A stretch of 64,000 bases of DNA from Paenibacillus_AR sp051594765 (GCF_051594765.1 NZ_JBPPGJ010000004.1:62001-126000); one strand, 5' to 3'. Shown: positions 7,889 through 16,600, counted from the stretch's first letter. Made by a program: numbers and translations. The notes: generated by a model not told the origin, from the sequence alone.

Positions 7889-9202
7889 TTAAGGAGCCAT
7901 GCCGGTTTGAACGGCTTTCCAGAAGTTCTCGTCCTCCATGCCGAGCCTCCAGACCGAGACGCCGCCCAAGGCATACTTCTTCACCAAGGCGCTCTTGGCG
8001 GCGATGGAGGTGCTGTTCTCATACCAGACGGTATGCTTGCTGCCGTCCGCTGCTGCCGTATACGTAAACCAAGGCGATTGCTGTACCGAATCGTACTGTG
8101 GAACCGCTCCGGTAGTCGCGATCAGGTTCGGAATGCTCTTCCACATGACCGCCTTATGCCCCGTATTCGTCGTCGTATTCCAATCGTATCCGTATGCCGG
8201 GAGTCCGATCATCACCTTGGAGGATGGAATCTGGGATACGGCGTATTTCACCACATTCTCCACCCACGGCAAGCCTGCAACCGGTCCGGGAGCCCCCCAA
8301 GGACCGTTCTGATCGTAGGTCATCAGCTGAATCGCGTCCGCAGCCCGGCCCAAAGCGGCATACTCGAAGGTTCCGCTCCAGGCGGCCGTAGGCGAATCAC
8401 TGGTTTTTCCGGGTACAGAGACGATCAGCTTATAGCCTGCGCTGTGAAGAGCTGCGGCCATATCGCTGATTAACAGGTTGTAAGCCGAGCGGTCCGCAGC
8501 CGGCATATCCTCGAAGTCCATGTTGGCTTCGGTATAACCATAGGTCCTCAGCAGATTCAAGGTATTCTGGATAAAAGCGGAACGAACGGCCGAATCCGTC
8601 ATGACCGTGTGAGCCAGGCTGGAGCTGAAGGCGCCGTTCAAGGTGTTTTGAAGACAGGCGAAGGCTTGGTCGTTGCTGGATAACGCAAGCTGCACGCCTT
8701 CCGTCGGCGTGGAGCCGCTAATGGTCCCGGCGGAGGTTACGCTGTATGTGGCGGTGGAGATCTGATTGATATAGTTGGCCGTGAACTGGGACAGGCTGTT
8801 ATAGCTGTTCATATCCGTCGAATAGTACTTGACGTAATATCCGAGAATGGCGGGATTAGGCGCGGTCACCGGAGTAGGTGTAGGCGCAGGGGTCGCCGTC
8901 GGTGCAGGCGTTGCAGTGGCGGTTGGAGAAGGCGTTGGAGTGACCGTGGCTGTCGGCGTTGGGGTAATCGTCGGCGTAGGCGTTGCGGTTGGCGTTATCG
9001 TCGGCGCCACCGTTGGAGAAGGCGTTGGAGTGACGGTTGGCGTCGGCGCTGCCGTCGCGGTCGGAGTCGGCGTTGCGCTCACAGTGGGACTTGGGCTTGG
9101 TGTCGGCTTCTTCTTCGTGGCCGCATCGGCGGTGATGTAAGGTCCTGCCAATGCTGCGGTCAGTACGGCCGCCATGGGGGCCAGCAACCATTTCGATCTC
9201 AT
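7889..9202 (-). CDS. Secreted GH18 glycosidase with Pro/Thr linker, behind a cyclic-di-GMP riboswitch
   Basis: This 437-residue protein has a signal peptide (about 1-28), a Pro/Thr/Ser/Ala linker (33-115) and a GH18 barrel. The barrel has the reduced DxxDxDxE motif as ANMDFEDM, with Glu231 as the likely acid/base, followed by LIVSVPGKTSD, AIQLMTYDQNG and MIGLPAYGYDW. These segments resemble the YaaH/YdhD-type peptidoglycan/chitin-like GH18 group. It is secreted and probably acts on cell-wall or chitin-type polymers; the substrate is inferred only. It carries no LysM or chitin-binding domain; the linker sits between signal peptide and catalytic domain. AGAGGAAGAGGA precedes the ATG. Transcription should respond to cyclic-di-GMP through the leader at 9250-9367. 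Confidence 0.9.
   Translation of the reverse strand: MRSKWLLAPMAAVLTAALAGPYITADAATKKKPTPSPSPTVSATPTPTATAAPTPTVTPTPSPTVAPTITPTATPTPTITPTPTATVTPTPSPTATATPAPTATPAPTPTPVTAPNPAILGYYVKYYSTDMNSYNSLSQFTANYINQISTATYSVTSAGTISGSTPTEGVQLALSSNDQAFACLQNTLNGAFSSSLAHTVMTDSAVRSAFIQNTLNLLRTYGYTEANMDFEDMPAADRSAYNLLISDMAAALHSAGYKLIVSVPGKTSDSPTAAWSGTFEYAALGRAADAIQLMTYDQNGPWGAPGPVAGLPWVENVVKYAVSQIPSSKVMIGLPAYGYDWNTTTNTGHKAVMWKSIPNLIATTGAVPQYDSVQQSPWFTYTAAADGSKHTVWYENSTSIAAKSALVKKYALGGVSVWRLGMEDENFWKAVQTGMAP
8858..9106 (-). repeat. Degenerate tandem repeat encoding a Pro-Thr linker
   Basis: About 250 bp of short imperfect repeats encode alternating PT/PS/AT units (residues 33-115 of the GH18 protein). They are a flexible extracellular spacer and a likely site of length variation between strains. 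Confidence 0.85.
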
Positions 9203-9249
9203 CGGGTCCTCTTCCTCTCGCGGGTTGGTAGGTTGCAGGAAAGCAAATA

Positions 9250-9271
9250 GACCTATTCTCCCGAATAAGCC
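9250..9271 (-). terminator. Candidate expression-platform hairpin of the riboswitch
   Basis: On the minus strand GGCTTATTC pairs with GAATAGGTC (two G-U pairs) around a GGGA loop and is followed by TATTTGCTTT. It lies between the aptamer and the GH18 start, so it may be the ligand-controlled terminator. The U-tract is weak. Confidence 0.45.
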
Positions 9272-9287
9272 TCCAAGGCGGAAGTTT

Positions 9288-9367
9288 ATCGGCAGCTGGC
9301 TGGCTTGACCGGCCGGTCGAAGCCCCTGTAGCTTTGCGTCGCCGCCTTTCGGCGGTTTTGCCTTTGT
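9288..9367 (-). promoter_or_regulatory. Class I cyclic-di-GMP riboswitch (GEMM-I) aptamer
   Basis: On the minus strand the leader has the class I signature in order: a GGCAAAACC segment, the CCGCC-GAAA-GGCGG hairpin with GAAA tetraloop, the conserved GACGCAAAGC, an ACAGGGGCTT element, then the second helix ending in CCAGCCAGCTGCCG. This matches the known layout of the GEMM-I aptamer, with tetraloop and tetraloop receptor. It lies 85 nt upstream of the secreted GH18 gene. Confidence 0.88.
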
Positions 9368-9463
9368 CGAATTATGTAGAAACCATTTGCATCTCTATTC
9401 TACCGATTTTGGAAGAAGACCGTAATAGGCCGGAAGATTCATATAAAACTCCTGCCCAACGCC

Positions 9464-9488
9464 AAAAATCCCGCCTCAAGCAGCGGGA
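9464..9488 (-). terminator. Terminator downstream of amj
   Basis: Minus-strand stem TCCCGC/GCGGGA with an 8-base loop followed by TTTTT. Confidence 0.8.
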
Positions 9489-9524
9489 CTAGCGGCACTG
9501 GCGATGAAGTGCCGTAAGCCTTAT

Positions 9525-10328
9525 TCAACCCGGAATCCAGATGCCCGATATCCAGCCGATCCAATAAGCCGCCGGGGTAAGCAGCACCTGGGCCAGAACG
9601 GTACCGCCCGCCCTCGTCAGCATGAACATGCCGAAGATCTTGGACAGGCCGGCCCGTGTAGACTCGTCATTCAGGCTCCGGTCCGTCAGGAGGGCCAGAT
9701 GGGGATCGACGAACACGGTTAACAGGATGGTGGCGACGCCGTTAATCAAGCCGGAGGAGGTGGTGGCGGCCGTACTATTCTGCGGAAACAGATAGCCGGC
9801 GTAGATGGAGGAGAGCACCCCCACCGTATAGATGCCTGTAATAATGCCGTTCATCACGAGGAGCCGGTTGGGAATGCCGTGATACCGCAGGCTCTTCAGC
9901 ATGGATACCCGCGGCTTGCGAAGGTGGGATCTGGCGTGGCGCAGCTGATCGAAGGTGACGCCTGTCAACAGCTTGGGCAGGGTTCCAGCCGTCTCCAGAT
10001 GCATGACCATCCGGGAGAACAGCCGGACGAACGATGGGAACAATGTCATCCCCGCCAGCGTTCCCACCGTGGATGCTGCGAGGACCACATGGTAGGCTCC
10101 TGCCACAGGCACTGCGGGATCCTTCTTGGCGAGGTCTGCGATTCCACCAAGCAGGGGGGTCAAGCCCATATTCGCGGTTCGGGAGACCAACAGCAGGATT
10201 CCCGTCAAGGATAAGGACACGGCCAGCTTGCCCGTCCGGACCCCCGCGAGCCGGATGGCGTACGACAGCGTCTCCACACAATGGATCAATAGGGTCAGAA
10301 GGAAAGCGACGGCGATGATGATGGTCAA
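9525..10328 (-). CDS. amj: Amj-type lipid II flippase (DUF2837 family)
   Basis: The product is an all-helical membrane protein of about 267 residues related to B. subtilis Amj (YdaH), the alternate lipid II flippase that can replace MurJ. Family hallmarks are TLLIHCVETLSYAIRLAGVRTGKLAVSLSLTGILLLVSRTANM near the N terminus, MGLTPLLGGIADL, and a C-terminal helix pair. It should move lipid-linked peptidoglycan precursors across the cytoplasmic membrane. I chose the TTG at 10328 because GGGAG lies 8 bases upstream and the frame then begins at the first membrane helix. The ATG at 10355 (MPTCTGVSP) is possible but has a poor ribosome binding site. It is a single gene with terminators on both sides. 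Confidence 0.85.
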   Translation of the reverse strand: MTIIIAVAFLLTLLIHCVETLSYAIRLAGVRTGKLAVSLSLTGILLLVSRTANMGLTPLLGGIADLAKKDPAVPVAGAYHVVLAASTVGTLAGMTLFPSFVRLFSRMVMHLETAGTLPKLLTGVTFDQLRHARSHLRKPRVSMLKSLRYHGIPNRLLVMNGIITGIYTVGVLSSIYAGYLFPQNSTAATTSSGLINGVATILLTVFVDPHLALLTDRSLNDESTRAGLSKIFGMFMLTRAGGTVLAQVLLTPAAYWIGWISGIWIPG

Positions 10329-10397
10329 CGGACTCACTCCCGTACAAGTAGGCATATCCCCACACTATACCACAATCTGGAAGGCTTGTACCGCCCC

Positions 10398-10433
10398 AAA
10401 AAAAAGCGCCCGGAAGCATCCGCTCCCAAGCGC
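10398..10433 (-). terminator. Terminator of the alpha-glucan phosphorylase gene
   Basis: A 12-bp stem with G-U pairs (GCGCTTGGGAGC with GCTTCCGGGCGC) around GGAT is followed on the minus strand by eight T. Confidence 0.9.
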
Positions 10434-10444
10434 CGTTATTTCGG

Positions 10445-12064
10445 TTATTGCCGGATATACATGCGGCTGAAGTACTCCTCGAGCATCCGCTTGGACGCGA
10501 AGGCCTCGCGTGTCGTGGCGATGCTCTGCCCCATCATCTCCACCCACTTGCTCCGGTTGTCGTAGTAGGTTGGCACCACCTTGCCCAGCAGCACCTCGTA
10601 CAGAGCCTGGCTGTCATGCTCATCCAGCACCTCGTAATCCTTGCTCTCGAAGCCGCCGCCGATCTGCCAGCCGTTGACGCCGTCAATGCAGGCCTCCGGC
10701 CACCAGCCGTCTAGAATCGAGACGTTCAGCACTCCATTCATGGCCGCCTTCATCCCCGAGGTCCCACTGGCCTCCAGCGGGCGCCGGGGATTGTTCAGCC
10801 AGATGTCGCAGCCCCGTGTCAGAGCCGCCCCGATGGTCATGTCGTAGTTCTCCAGAAACACCACGGCCTTCGGATACCGCTTCATCATGGAGACCAGGCC
10901 GCTGACGATACGCTTGCCCGTATCGTCCAAGGGATGGGCCTTGCCCGAGAAGATGATCTGAATCTTCCCGCTCTCCAGATACGGCTCGATCAGCTCCGGC
11001 TTGGAGAAGATCAGATCGCTCCGCTTATACGGCACCGCCCGGCGGGAGAAGCCGATCAAGAGCTTGCCCGGCTCCAGCTTGCGTCCGGTCCGCTTCTCGA
11101 CGAAGGCGAGCAGCTCCTCCTTGAGCTCCATATGGGGCGCCCACAGGTCGCTCCCGGATTCGAACGCCTTGGTCATCCGCCGGTCCACCCAGGTCGGAGT
11201 ATGAATGGCGTTCGTGACGGCGATGATAGGCGCTCGGCCTGCCACTGTCTTCCACATGCCGCGGGCCGTCTCCCCGTGGAGCTGGGCCACCGCGTTGGCG
11301 ATCCGGGACAGCCGGAGACCGGCCACCGTCATGTTGAACGGCTCCCCTCCGATCCGCTCCATCTGGCTTCGGGTCAAGCCGTTATAGGCCCCCATATACT
11401 CCAGCCGGTCCAGCGGATGGGACTCATTGCCTTCCTTAACCGGCGTATGGGTCGTAAACACGACCTCTTCCCGGGTGTTTCTCCAAGCCTCCTCGAAGGT
11501 GGAGCCGGCGCACATCTTCTCCTTGATCAGCTCCACGGCTGCCAGCGCCGCATGCCCCTCGTTGAAGTGGTACACCTCCACCCGCTCCTCCAACGCCCGG
11601 AGCGCCCGTACGCCGCCGATCCCCAGCACCATCTCCTGAGCGATCCGCTCTTCCCCGAACCAGCCGTAGAGCTGTCCCGTAATCCAGGCATCTCCGTTCT
11701 CGGGCACGTCCGTATCCAGCAGGTATAGCGTAGCGTTGCCGAATTTCTCCGTCTTCCAGACCTTGCACACCACGTCCACCTTGCGGATGGTGACCGTCAC
11801 CTTGACGCCCGTATCCTCCAGGAAATCATACACATAATTCGGGTAGCTGTCGTACGGCCTCCCGTTCTCATCGATCCGCTGGTCCGTGTAGCCCTGCTTC
11901 CATTTCAGGCCGATCCCGATGAGGGGAAGGTCCAGATCCTTCGCCCCCTTCAGGTGATCCCCCGCCAAGATGCCCAAGCCTCCCGCATAGAGCTTAAAGT
12001 CGGAATGCAGACCGTACTCCATGCAAAAATACGCCACCCGCGGCAGCGCAGCCGGCAATGCCAT
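10445..12064 (-). CDS. glgP: Alpha-glucan (glycogen/maltodextrin) phosphorylase, compact GT35 type
   Basis: This 539-residue protein is of the short, non-classical alpha-glucan phosphorylase group (GT35). It should release glucose-1-phosphate from alpha-1,4-glucans with pyridoxal phosphate. Seen: the opening PRVAYFCMEYGLHSDFKLYAGGLGILAGDHLK, HFNEGHAA, TTHTPVKEGNE, IGFSRRAVPYKR and the PLP-lysine region EASGTSGMKAAMNG. It is much shorter than the roughly 800-residue muscle/E. coli type, as expected for this group. The start at 12064 is preferred over 12109 because GGGAG and GGGG lie upstream and the frame then begins at the conserved motif. No other glycogen genes are adjacent. A PilZ gene lies 98 nt upstream on the same strand, so co-transcription is possible. 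Confidence 0.92.
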   Translation of the reverse strand: MALPAALPRVAYFCMEYGLHSDFKLYAGGLGILAGDHLKGAKDLDLPLIGIGLKWKQGYTDQRIDENGRPYDSYPNYVYDFLEDTGVKVTVTIRKVDVVCKVWKTEKFGNATLYLLDTDVPENGDAWITGQLYGWFGEERIAQEMVLGIGGVRALRALEERVEVYHFNEGHAALAAVELIKEKMCAGSTFEEAWRNTREEVVFTTHTPVKEGNESHPLDRLEYMGAYNGLTRSQMERIGGEPFNMTVAGLRLSRIANAVAQLHGETARGMWKTVAGRAPIIAVTNAIHTPTWVDRRMTKAFESGSDLWAPHMELKEELLAFVEKRTGRKLEPGKLLIGFSRRAVPYKRSDLIFSKPELIEPYLESGKIQIIFSGKAHPLDDTGKRIVSGLVSMMKRYPKAVVFLENYDMTIGAALTRGCDIWLNNPRRPLEASGTSGMKAAMNGVLNVSILDGWWPEACIDGVNGWQIGGGFESKDYEVLDEHDSQALYEVLLGKVVPTYYDNRSKWVEMMGQSIATTREAFASKRMLEEYFSRMYIRQ

Positions 12065-12162
12065 GATTCCCCGTCTCCCTTCTCCTGGTGGTGGCATCCG
12101 TATTGCCATCCTATACCATTATGTGCGGGGAGTGGGGCCGCTATGCGTGAAAGCCCTGCGGG

Positions 12163-12621
12163 CTACGCCGAGGAATCCGGCGGCAGCGCAGGGCCGTAGA
12201 ACCGCTCCATCTCTTCGTCGGAGATGAAGCTGCAGCTGGTCAGCACCCGTGCATTCTTCAGGCGGATGGACAGCATATGGATATTGGCGAGCAGGGTCTC
12301 CCGGGTGTCCTCATCGAGGGAAAATTCGACGCCATACTCGAAGATGTCACTGCTTGTCTGCTTCTTGCGCACGACGGAACCCAAGAGGATCAGGTCCCGG
12401 TTGAACAGGATGAACCGGAATTCCAGCAGCAGCCCTTCATTAACGGGCAGGTTCAGCTTGGAGTGCATCCGCAGGCCGCCGGCGCTGATATCGACGATAT
12501 AGATATAAGTGCTGTTGCTGTTAACACTCTCTTTGCGGTAGCCGATGACCTTGAACTGGGCCGATAAGGGAACATGCAGGGTCAGCCGGTAGAATTCCCT
12601 CCGGTTATCGCGATTGGGCAT
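12163..12621 (-). CDS. PilZ domain protein (cyclic-di-GMP effector)
   Basis: This 152-residue protein is a single PilZ-like domain. The binding signature is present: RREFYR (RxxxR) at about residues 7-12 and DISAGGL (D/NxSxxG) at about residues 44-50, followed by beta strands (GLLLEFRFILFNRDLILLGSVVRK) and an EYGVEFS strand. It should bind cyclic-di-GMP in the cytoplasm and pass the signal to a partner; no output domain is fused. The C-terminal tail ends in a short acidic segment. It lies upstream of the phosphorylase gene on the same strand. Signalling partners nearby are the HD-GYP and EAL phosphodiesterases. Confidence 0.85.
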   Translation of the reverse strand: MPNRDNRREFYRLTLHVPLSAQFKVIGYRKESVNSNSTYIYIVDISAGGLRMHSKLNLPVNEGLLLEFRFILFNRDLILLGSVVRKKQTSSDIFEYGVEFSLDEDTRETLLANIHMLSIRLKNARVLTSCSFISDEEMERFYGPALPPDSSA

Positions 12622-12662
12622 AAGGAGATCATTCCTATCTGTCGGTAATGGTCCCGGTATGG

Positions 12663-12704
12663 AAAACCCGCCGGCTCTGCGGCTTGAGCAGCAACCGGCG
12701 GGTT
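12663..12704 (-). terminator. Terminator after the small gene at 12720
   Basis: A 10-bp stem AACCCGCCGG/CCGGCGGGTT with a 20-base loop is followed on the minus strand by TTTTCC. Confidence 0.75.
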
Positions 12705-12719
12705 CATCACGTCAATAGC

Positions 12720-12914
12720 CTATTCCATCCGGCTCGGGTCATGCCCGCCTTCCGGCAGCCGCTCCGCATTGGCCAGATCGCCGGCCAGATCCTCCTGGAT
12801 GATGTCCGTCTGGGACTGCATCGGGGTCATGCCGGCGCTGGCGGACGTTGCCGCGTTAAAGGTTTCGAACTCCAGCTTCAGGCCTGCAAGCGTTTCTTCA
12901 TTGCCGCGGTTCAT
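12720..12914 (-). CDS. Small acidic protein, unknown (64 aa)
   Basis: AAAGGAGAG precedes the ATG at good spacing, and a terminator follows the stop, so this short frame behaves as a gene. The 64-residue product (MNRGNEETLAGLKLEF...) is acidic, has no Cys, no signal peptide and no membrane helix, and looks largely helical or unfolded. No family is recognised. It lies downstream of ddl on the same strand with 80 nt between; sharing the ddl transcript is possible. Confidence 0.65.
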   Translation of the reverse strand: MNRGNEETLAGLKLEFETFNAATSASAGMTPMQSQTDIIQEDLAGDLANAERLPEGGHDPSRME

Positions 12915-12995
12915 CGCACTCTCTCCTTTACCCTATTGATCGGTTCCGCAATAGAGTGCCCCCCGCTGGATAAAATATGCAGTGGACCGAGTTCG

Positions 12996-14171
12996 CTAGC
13001 CCTTCGAGCCCAGCTTGCCGCCCTTGCTGTGCATGGACAGCAGGTTGCTGTCGATGGAGAACGTCAGGCTCGCCCGCTCACGCGCACGCTTCAGGGCCAG
13101 CTGGATCAGCTGAGTGGTCAACTGGGTGAAGCTCTTGCCGCTCGGTTCCCACAAATAGAAGGACAAGGAGCCCGGAATGGTGTTGATCTCGTTAATGTGC
13201 ACATCACCCGTCACGGTATCGATCAGGAAGTCGATCCGGGACACTCCGCTGCAGCCCAGCTCCAGGAAGGTTCGGCGGGCCAGCTCCTGCACCTGGGCCG
13301 TCGTCTCCGCCGAGAGGTTGGCCGGAATGATCCGGGCGGAGCCGCTCATGCCCTTGGCGCCCTGGTTCATATATTTGTCCTGATAGCTCAGGATTTCATC
13401 CGTCTTGGCCACTTCCTCGACGACGGACGCCTCCGCGCCCTCATAGTCGCCTACGATCGAGCAGTTGACCTCCTTCAGATTGTCGACCATCCGTTCGATG
13501 AGCACCTTATGGGAGAAGCCGACGACCAGGTCGATGGCGTCCTCCAGCTCCGTCCGGTCCACGGCTCTTTCAACGCCGACGCTGGAGCCCAGGTTGGCCG
13601 GCTTGACGATGACGGGGTAGCCCAGCTCGGATTCCACACGCTTCACGCAGGCTTCCCGGTCATCGGACCAGGCTTTGGAATAGAACCACAGATAATCCGT
13701 CTGGGGAAGGCCTGCACCCTTCAGGATGGTCTTGGCGGACACCTTATCCATCCCCACGGCGGAGGACAGCACATCGCAGCCTACATAAGGAACCTTGTTC
13801 ATTTCGAGGAGCCCCTGAAGGGCGCCGTCCTCACCGAAGGTGCCGTGGGTGACGGGGAAGGCGACGTGGATTTCGTCGATGACCTTCGGCTTGAACAAGC
13901 CCGGATTCGGATCGATCAGCAGATGGCGGCCGTTGGCATCCGTATGAAGAACCACTCTCTTGGCCATCTTGGTCACGGCGGCCGTATCCTTGAAGGCGTC
14001 GATGGAGGTCAGCTCGGAGCCGGTATACCATTCGCCCTTCTTCGTGATGTAGATCGGGACGCCGTCGTACTGGTTCGTATCCAGGGCATGCAGAGCTTGC
14101 AGGCCGGATATGATCGCCACCTCATGCTCTACGGACATCCCTCCGAATAATACGCCGATTCTTGTTTTCAT
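12996..14171 (-). CDS. ddl: D-alanine--D-alanine ligase
   Basis: This 391-residue ATP-grasp ligase should make D-Ala-D-Ala for peptidoglycan. Seen: the N-terminal GVLFGGMSVEHEVAIISG motif, GEDGALQGLLE, the ATP-grasp strand VIVKPANLGSSVGV, the omega-loop region SYQDKYM with the Tyr typical of true D-Ala-D-Ala ligases (VanA-type D-lactate ligases differ here), and RIDFLID...VHINEINTIPGSLSFYLWE. The start at 14171 has GGAGG 8 bases upstream; the longer frame to 14216 is rejected. It is the last gene of an operon hydrolase - murF - ddl, 16 nt after the murF stop. Confidence 0.93.
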   Translation of the reverse strand: MKTRIGVLFGGMSVEHEVAIISGLQALHALDTNQYDGVPIYITKKGEWYTGSELTSIDAFKDTAAVTKMAKRVVLHTDANGRHLLIDPNPGLFKPKVIDEIHVAFPVTHGTFGEDGALQGLLEMNKVPYVGCDVLSSAVGMDKVSAKTILKGAGLPQTDYLWFYSKAWSDDREACVKRVESELGYPVIVKPANLGSSVGVERAVDRTELEDAIDLVVGFSHKVLIERMVDNLKEVNCSIVGDYEGAEASVVEEVAKTDEILSYQDKYMNQGAKGMSGSARIIPANLSAETTAQVQELARRTFLELGCSGVSRIDFLIDTVTGDVHINEINTIPGSLSFYLWEPSGKSFTQLTTQLIQLALKRARERASLTFSIDSNLLSMHSKGGKLGSKG

Positions 14172-14187
14172 CGTGAAAGCCTCCGGA

Positions 14188-15762
14188 TTATTCATTATAG
14201 TTATCAGGCAGGTCATTCTCGAGCAGGACGATACAGCCCGGCTCGGAGATCTGGTTCAGATGCTGCATGGCTTCCTGGAAGGTCCGGACCGCCGTGTATT
14301 GCGATTCCGGATACCCTGCTTCCTTAAGGCCGTCTTGGATCGGCACGGTCTGCTTCTTGCCCACGAGAATGACGTAATCGCAGGACTCGGCCGCGTAGCG
14401 CCCGAAGGCTTTGTTCAGCTCATATTCCTCCGCGCCCAGCTCGATCATCCCGGGTGTAATCAGAATCCGCTTGCCCTCCATCTGCTTCAGCACCTCGAGC
14501 GCGGCCTTGGAGCCGACCGGGTTCGAATTGAAGCTGTCGTCGATGATCGTGACGGCACCGGAGCGCTTCAGCTCCAGCCGATGCTGGACCGGCTTGATCT
14601 TCTTCACCGACTTGGCCAGCTTCTCCAGCGGTACGCCCAGCTCGGAGCCGACCGCCAGAACGGCCAGCAGATTGGTGACGTTATGTCCGCCCAGGAGGGC
14701 GGTTTCGACCGTTACCGCTTCCCCCTTGGGGGTGGTGACCGTAAACGACGTGCCCTTGGAGGACACCTTCACCTCCGTCGCCCGGTAATCCGCTTCGGGG
14801 TGGTTCATTCCGAACGTTACCTTGCGGCAGCGGAGATGGGGCCGGTAGGACATCACGTTGGCGTCATCCGCATTCAAGAATGCGATGCCGTCCTCCGGCA
14901 GGGATTCCGGCAGCTCGTACTTGGTCTTCTGTACATTCTCAAGCGTCTTGAAGGACTCCAGATGCTGGGGTCCGATGGAGGTGAGGATGCCGTATTTTGG
15001 CTGGGCCAGGTCGCACAGCTCCTTGATATCCCCGGTTTGCTTGGCGCCCATCTCCGCAATGAAGATCTCATGGGTCGGCCGCATCTGCTCCCGGACGGTC
15101 CGGGTGACCCCCATGGGCGTGTTGAAGCTCTCGGGCGTCATCAGCGTGTTGTAATGCTGGGACAGCACCGTATTCAAGAAGTGCTTCACGCTGGTCTTGC
15201 CGTAGGAACCGGTAATGCCGATGACCGTCAGGCCGTTCATGCTCCGGATGATCCGTCGGGCATCATTCAGATAGCCGTTGTTGATGCCTTGTTCGATAGG
15301 TGCATTGATCGTATTGGCTGCCAGGACGAAGCCCATGGGCAGCAGGGTCACCAATACGGAGAGAAGCAGGACGGACTCGGCTCCGTTCCAGGCGGAAGCC
15401 ACCGCGATCGACGTCACGGCCAGGACGAACAGGCCCAGGGTGGCGAACAGGCGCTTGACCCGGTTCGTGTAAACCAGCTTCTTCTTCTCCTTCTCCTTGC
15501 TGCGGAACAGCCACAGCCCGGCATATACGGCCGTGAGAACCAGAAGAGCCGCCTCTTCCGCGCCGAAGATCAAGGGGATCAGGAACGCGAAGGGAATCCA
15601 TTCCCGGGGGGCCCATACCTTGGCCGCATTCTGTTTGTTCCAGTTATAGAACCGATTATTGCGGTAAGAGTTCAGCTGAAGCATATGGACGCTTCTGCGG
15701 AGTCGGTCCCAGGCGTACAGCAGTCCGGCCAAGCCGGCCAGAAGCGCGAGGATGTGGTTCAT
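14188..15762 (-). CDS. murF: MurF-like Mur ligase with N-terminal membrane segment
   Basis: This 524-residue protein has about 120 N-terminal residues with several hydrophobic helices, then a Mur ligase (ATP P-loop GITGSYGKTSVKH, central domain with AEMGAKQTGDIKELCDLAQPKYGILTSIGPQHLE, C-terminal domain with IIDDSFNSNPVGSKAAL). It should join D-Ala-D-Ala (made by the next gene, ddl) to a UDP-MurNAc-tripeptide or a related acceptor. The membrane anchor is not part of the classical cytosolic MurF, so this may be a second, membrane-associated MurF-type ligase. The start overlaps the stop of the hydrolase gene (ATGA), and ddl follows 16 nt after its own stop, so translation is coupled. Confidence 0.87.
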   Translation of the reverse strand: MNHILALLAGLAGLLYAWDRLRRSVHMLQLNSYRNNRFYNWNKQNAAKVWAPREWIPFAFLIPLIFGAEEAALLVLTAVYAGLWLFRSKEKEKKKLVYTNRVKRLFATLGLFVLAVTSIAVASAWNGAESVLLLSVLVTLLPMGFVLAANTINAPIEQGINNGYLNDARRIIRSMNGLTVIGITGSYGKTSVKHFLNTVLSQHYNTLMTPESFNTPMGVTRTVREQMRPTHEIFIAEMGAKQTGDIKELCDLAQPKYGILTSIGPQHLESFKTLENVQKTKYELPESLPEDGIAFLNADDANVMSYRPHLRCRKVTFGMNHPEADYRATEVKVSSKGTSFTVTTPKGEAVTVETALLGGHNVTNLLAVLAVGSELGVPLEKLAKSVKKIKPVQHRLELKRSGAVTIIDDSFNSNPVGSKAALEVLKQMEGKRILITPGMIELGAEEYELNKAFGRYAAESCDYVILVGKKQTVPIQDGLKEAGYPESQYTAVRTFQEAMQHLNQISEPGCIVLLENDLPDNYNE

Positions 15763-16544
15763 CGCGGGTTGATGCCTCCTTTGTCGCTCTCCAGGAAATG
15801 ATGGAGGATGATCAGGAACTCCCTAGGCTTATCCACGAAGGACCAATGGGTGGCATTCTTCAGTACGGCGAGTCCGGCGTTCGGGATCAGCTTCTCCATG
15901 AGGCGGCCGTCCGACAGCGGAGTGGCGGTATCCAGCTCCCCCCAGATCAGAAGCGTAGGTGCTTGGATCTTGGGCATATAGGGCGTCAGATCCGCATTGA
16001 CCACGCGGACCATGGTTTGCTGCATCAGCGGCGACACGGACGAATAGTCCGAAGATCCGAGCTTTGACTTGAACTTGTTCAAGATCCGTTCCTTGTAGGT
16101 CCGCAGCAGCGGCAGGCTCAACAGATGCTTCGCCGCCTTATAGGTATAGACGCGGACGTAATATTTCCAGCTCCGCTTGGGCTTCACGCCGGCGCTGTCC
16201 ACCAGCACCAGCTTGCGGACCGGGTGGTCCGCGGCATAGCGGATGGCCGTTCTCCCGCCATGGGAGTGGCCTAAGATGATGGGATCCTCGATCCCCAGTG
16301 CTTCAATGAATTTCCCAACAAACCGGGCGTATTCATCCACGCCCCAGGGAACCGGCGGCTCTCCGCTCTCGCCGAAGCCCGGGAAATCCAGGGCATAGAC
16401 CTTAAAATCCTTGGACAGCGACTCCTGGATGAAGCCGAAGCTCTGGAGGCTGGCTCGCCACCCGTGCAGCAGGAGAACGTCCCGGCCGCTGCCCGACACG
16501 GTATACTGGACGGGTACGCCTTCGATTGTAATCTTCAAGTCCAT
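15759..16544 (-). CDS. Alpha/beta hydrolase
   Basis: This 261-residue alpha/beta hydrolase has the oxyanion segment LLHGWRASLQSFGF, the nucleophile elbow GHSHGGR, an acid-bearing strand LLIWGELDTATPL and the catalytic His in NATHWSFVDKP. It is cytosolic with no signal peptide. It is the first gene of an operon with a MurF-like ligase (4-nt overlap) and ddl, which hints at hydrolysis of a cell-wall-related ester or amide, but this rests on context only. I placed the start at the ATG at 16544 because AAAGGTG precedes it; the frame also extends to a GTG at 16550. Confidence 0.85.
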   Translation of the reverse strand: MDLKITIEGVPVQYTVSGSGRDVLLLHGWRASLQSFGFIQESLSKDFKVYALDFPGFGESGEPPVPWGVDEYARFVGKFIEALGIEDPIILGHSHGGRTAIRYAADHPVRKLVLVDSAGVKPKRSWKYYVRVYTYKAAKHLLSLPLLRTYKERILNKFKSKLGSSDYSSVSPLMQQTMVRVVNADLTPYMPKIQAPTLLIWGELDTATPLSDGRLMEKLIPNAGLAVLKNATHWSFVDKPREFLIILHHFLESDKGGINPR

Positions 16545-16600
16545 CAACACCTTTGTTCAATCTAAGAAGGCCGTTCGCTCATCATAACCATTATACAGGA

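Noticed and set aside
8858..9106. Short tandem repeats that could suggest a CRISPR or minisatellite
   Set aside because: Repeats are in frame and encode a Pro/Thr linker of the GH18 protein; there are no equal spacers.
12648..15801. Two long plus-strand frames (500 and 563 residues)
   Set aside because: They lie opposite ddl and murF, which carry full family motifs; the frames are high-G+C shadows rich in Gly, Arg, His and Gln.
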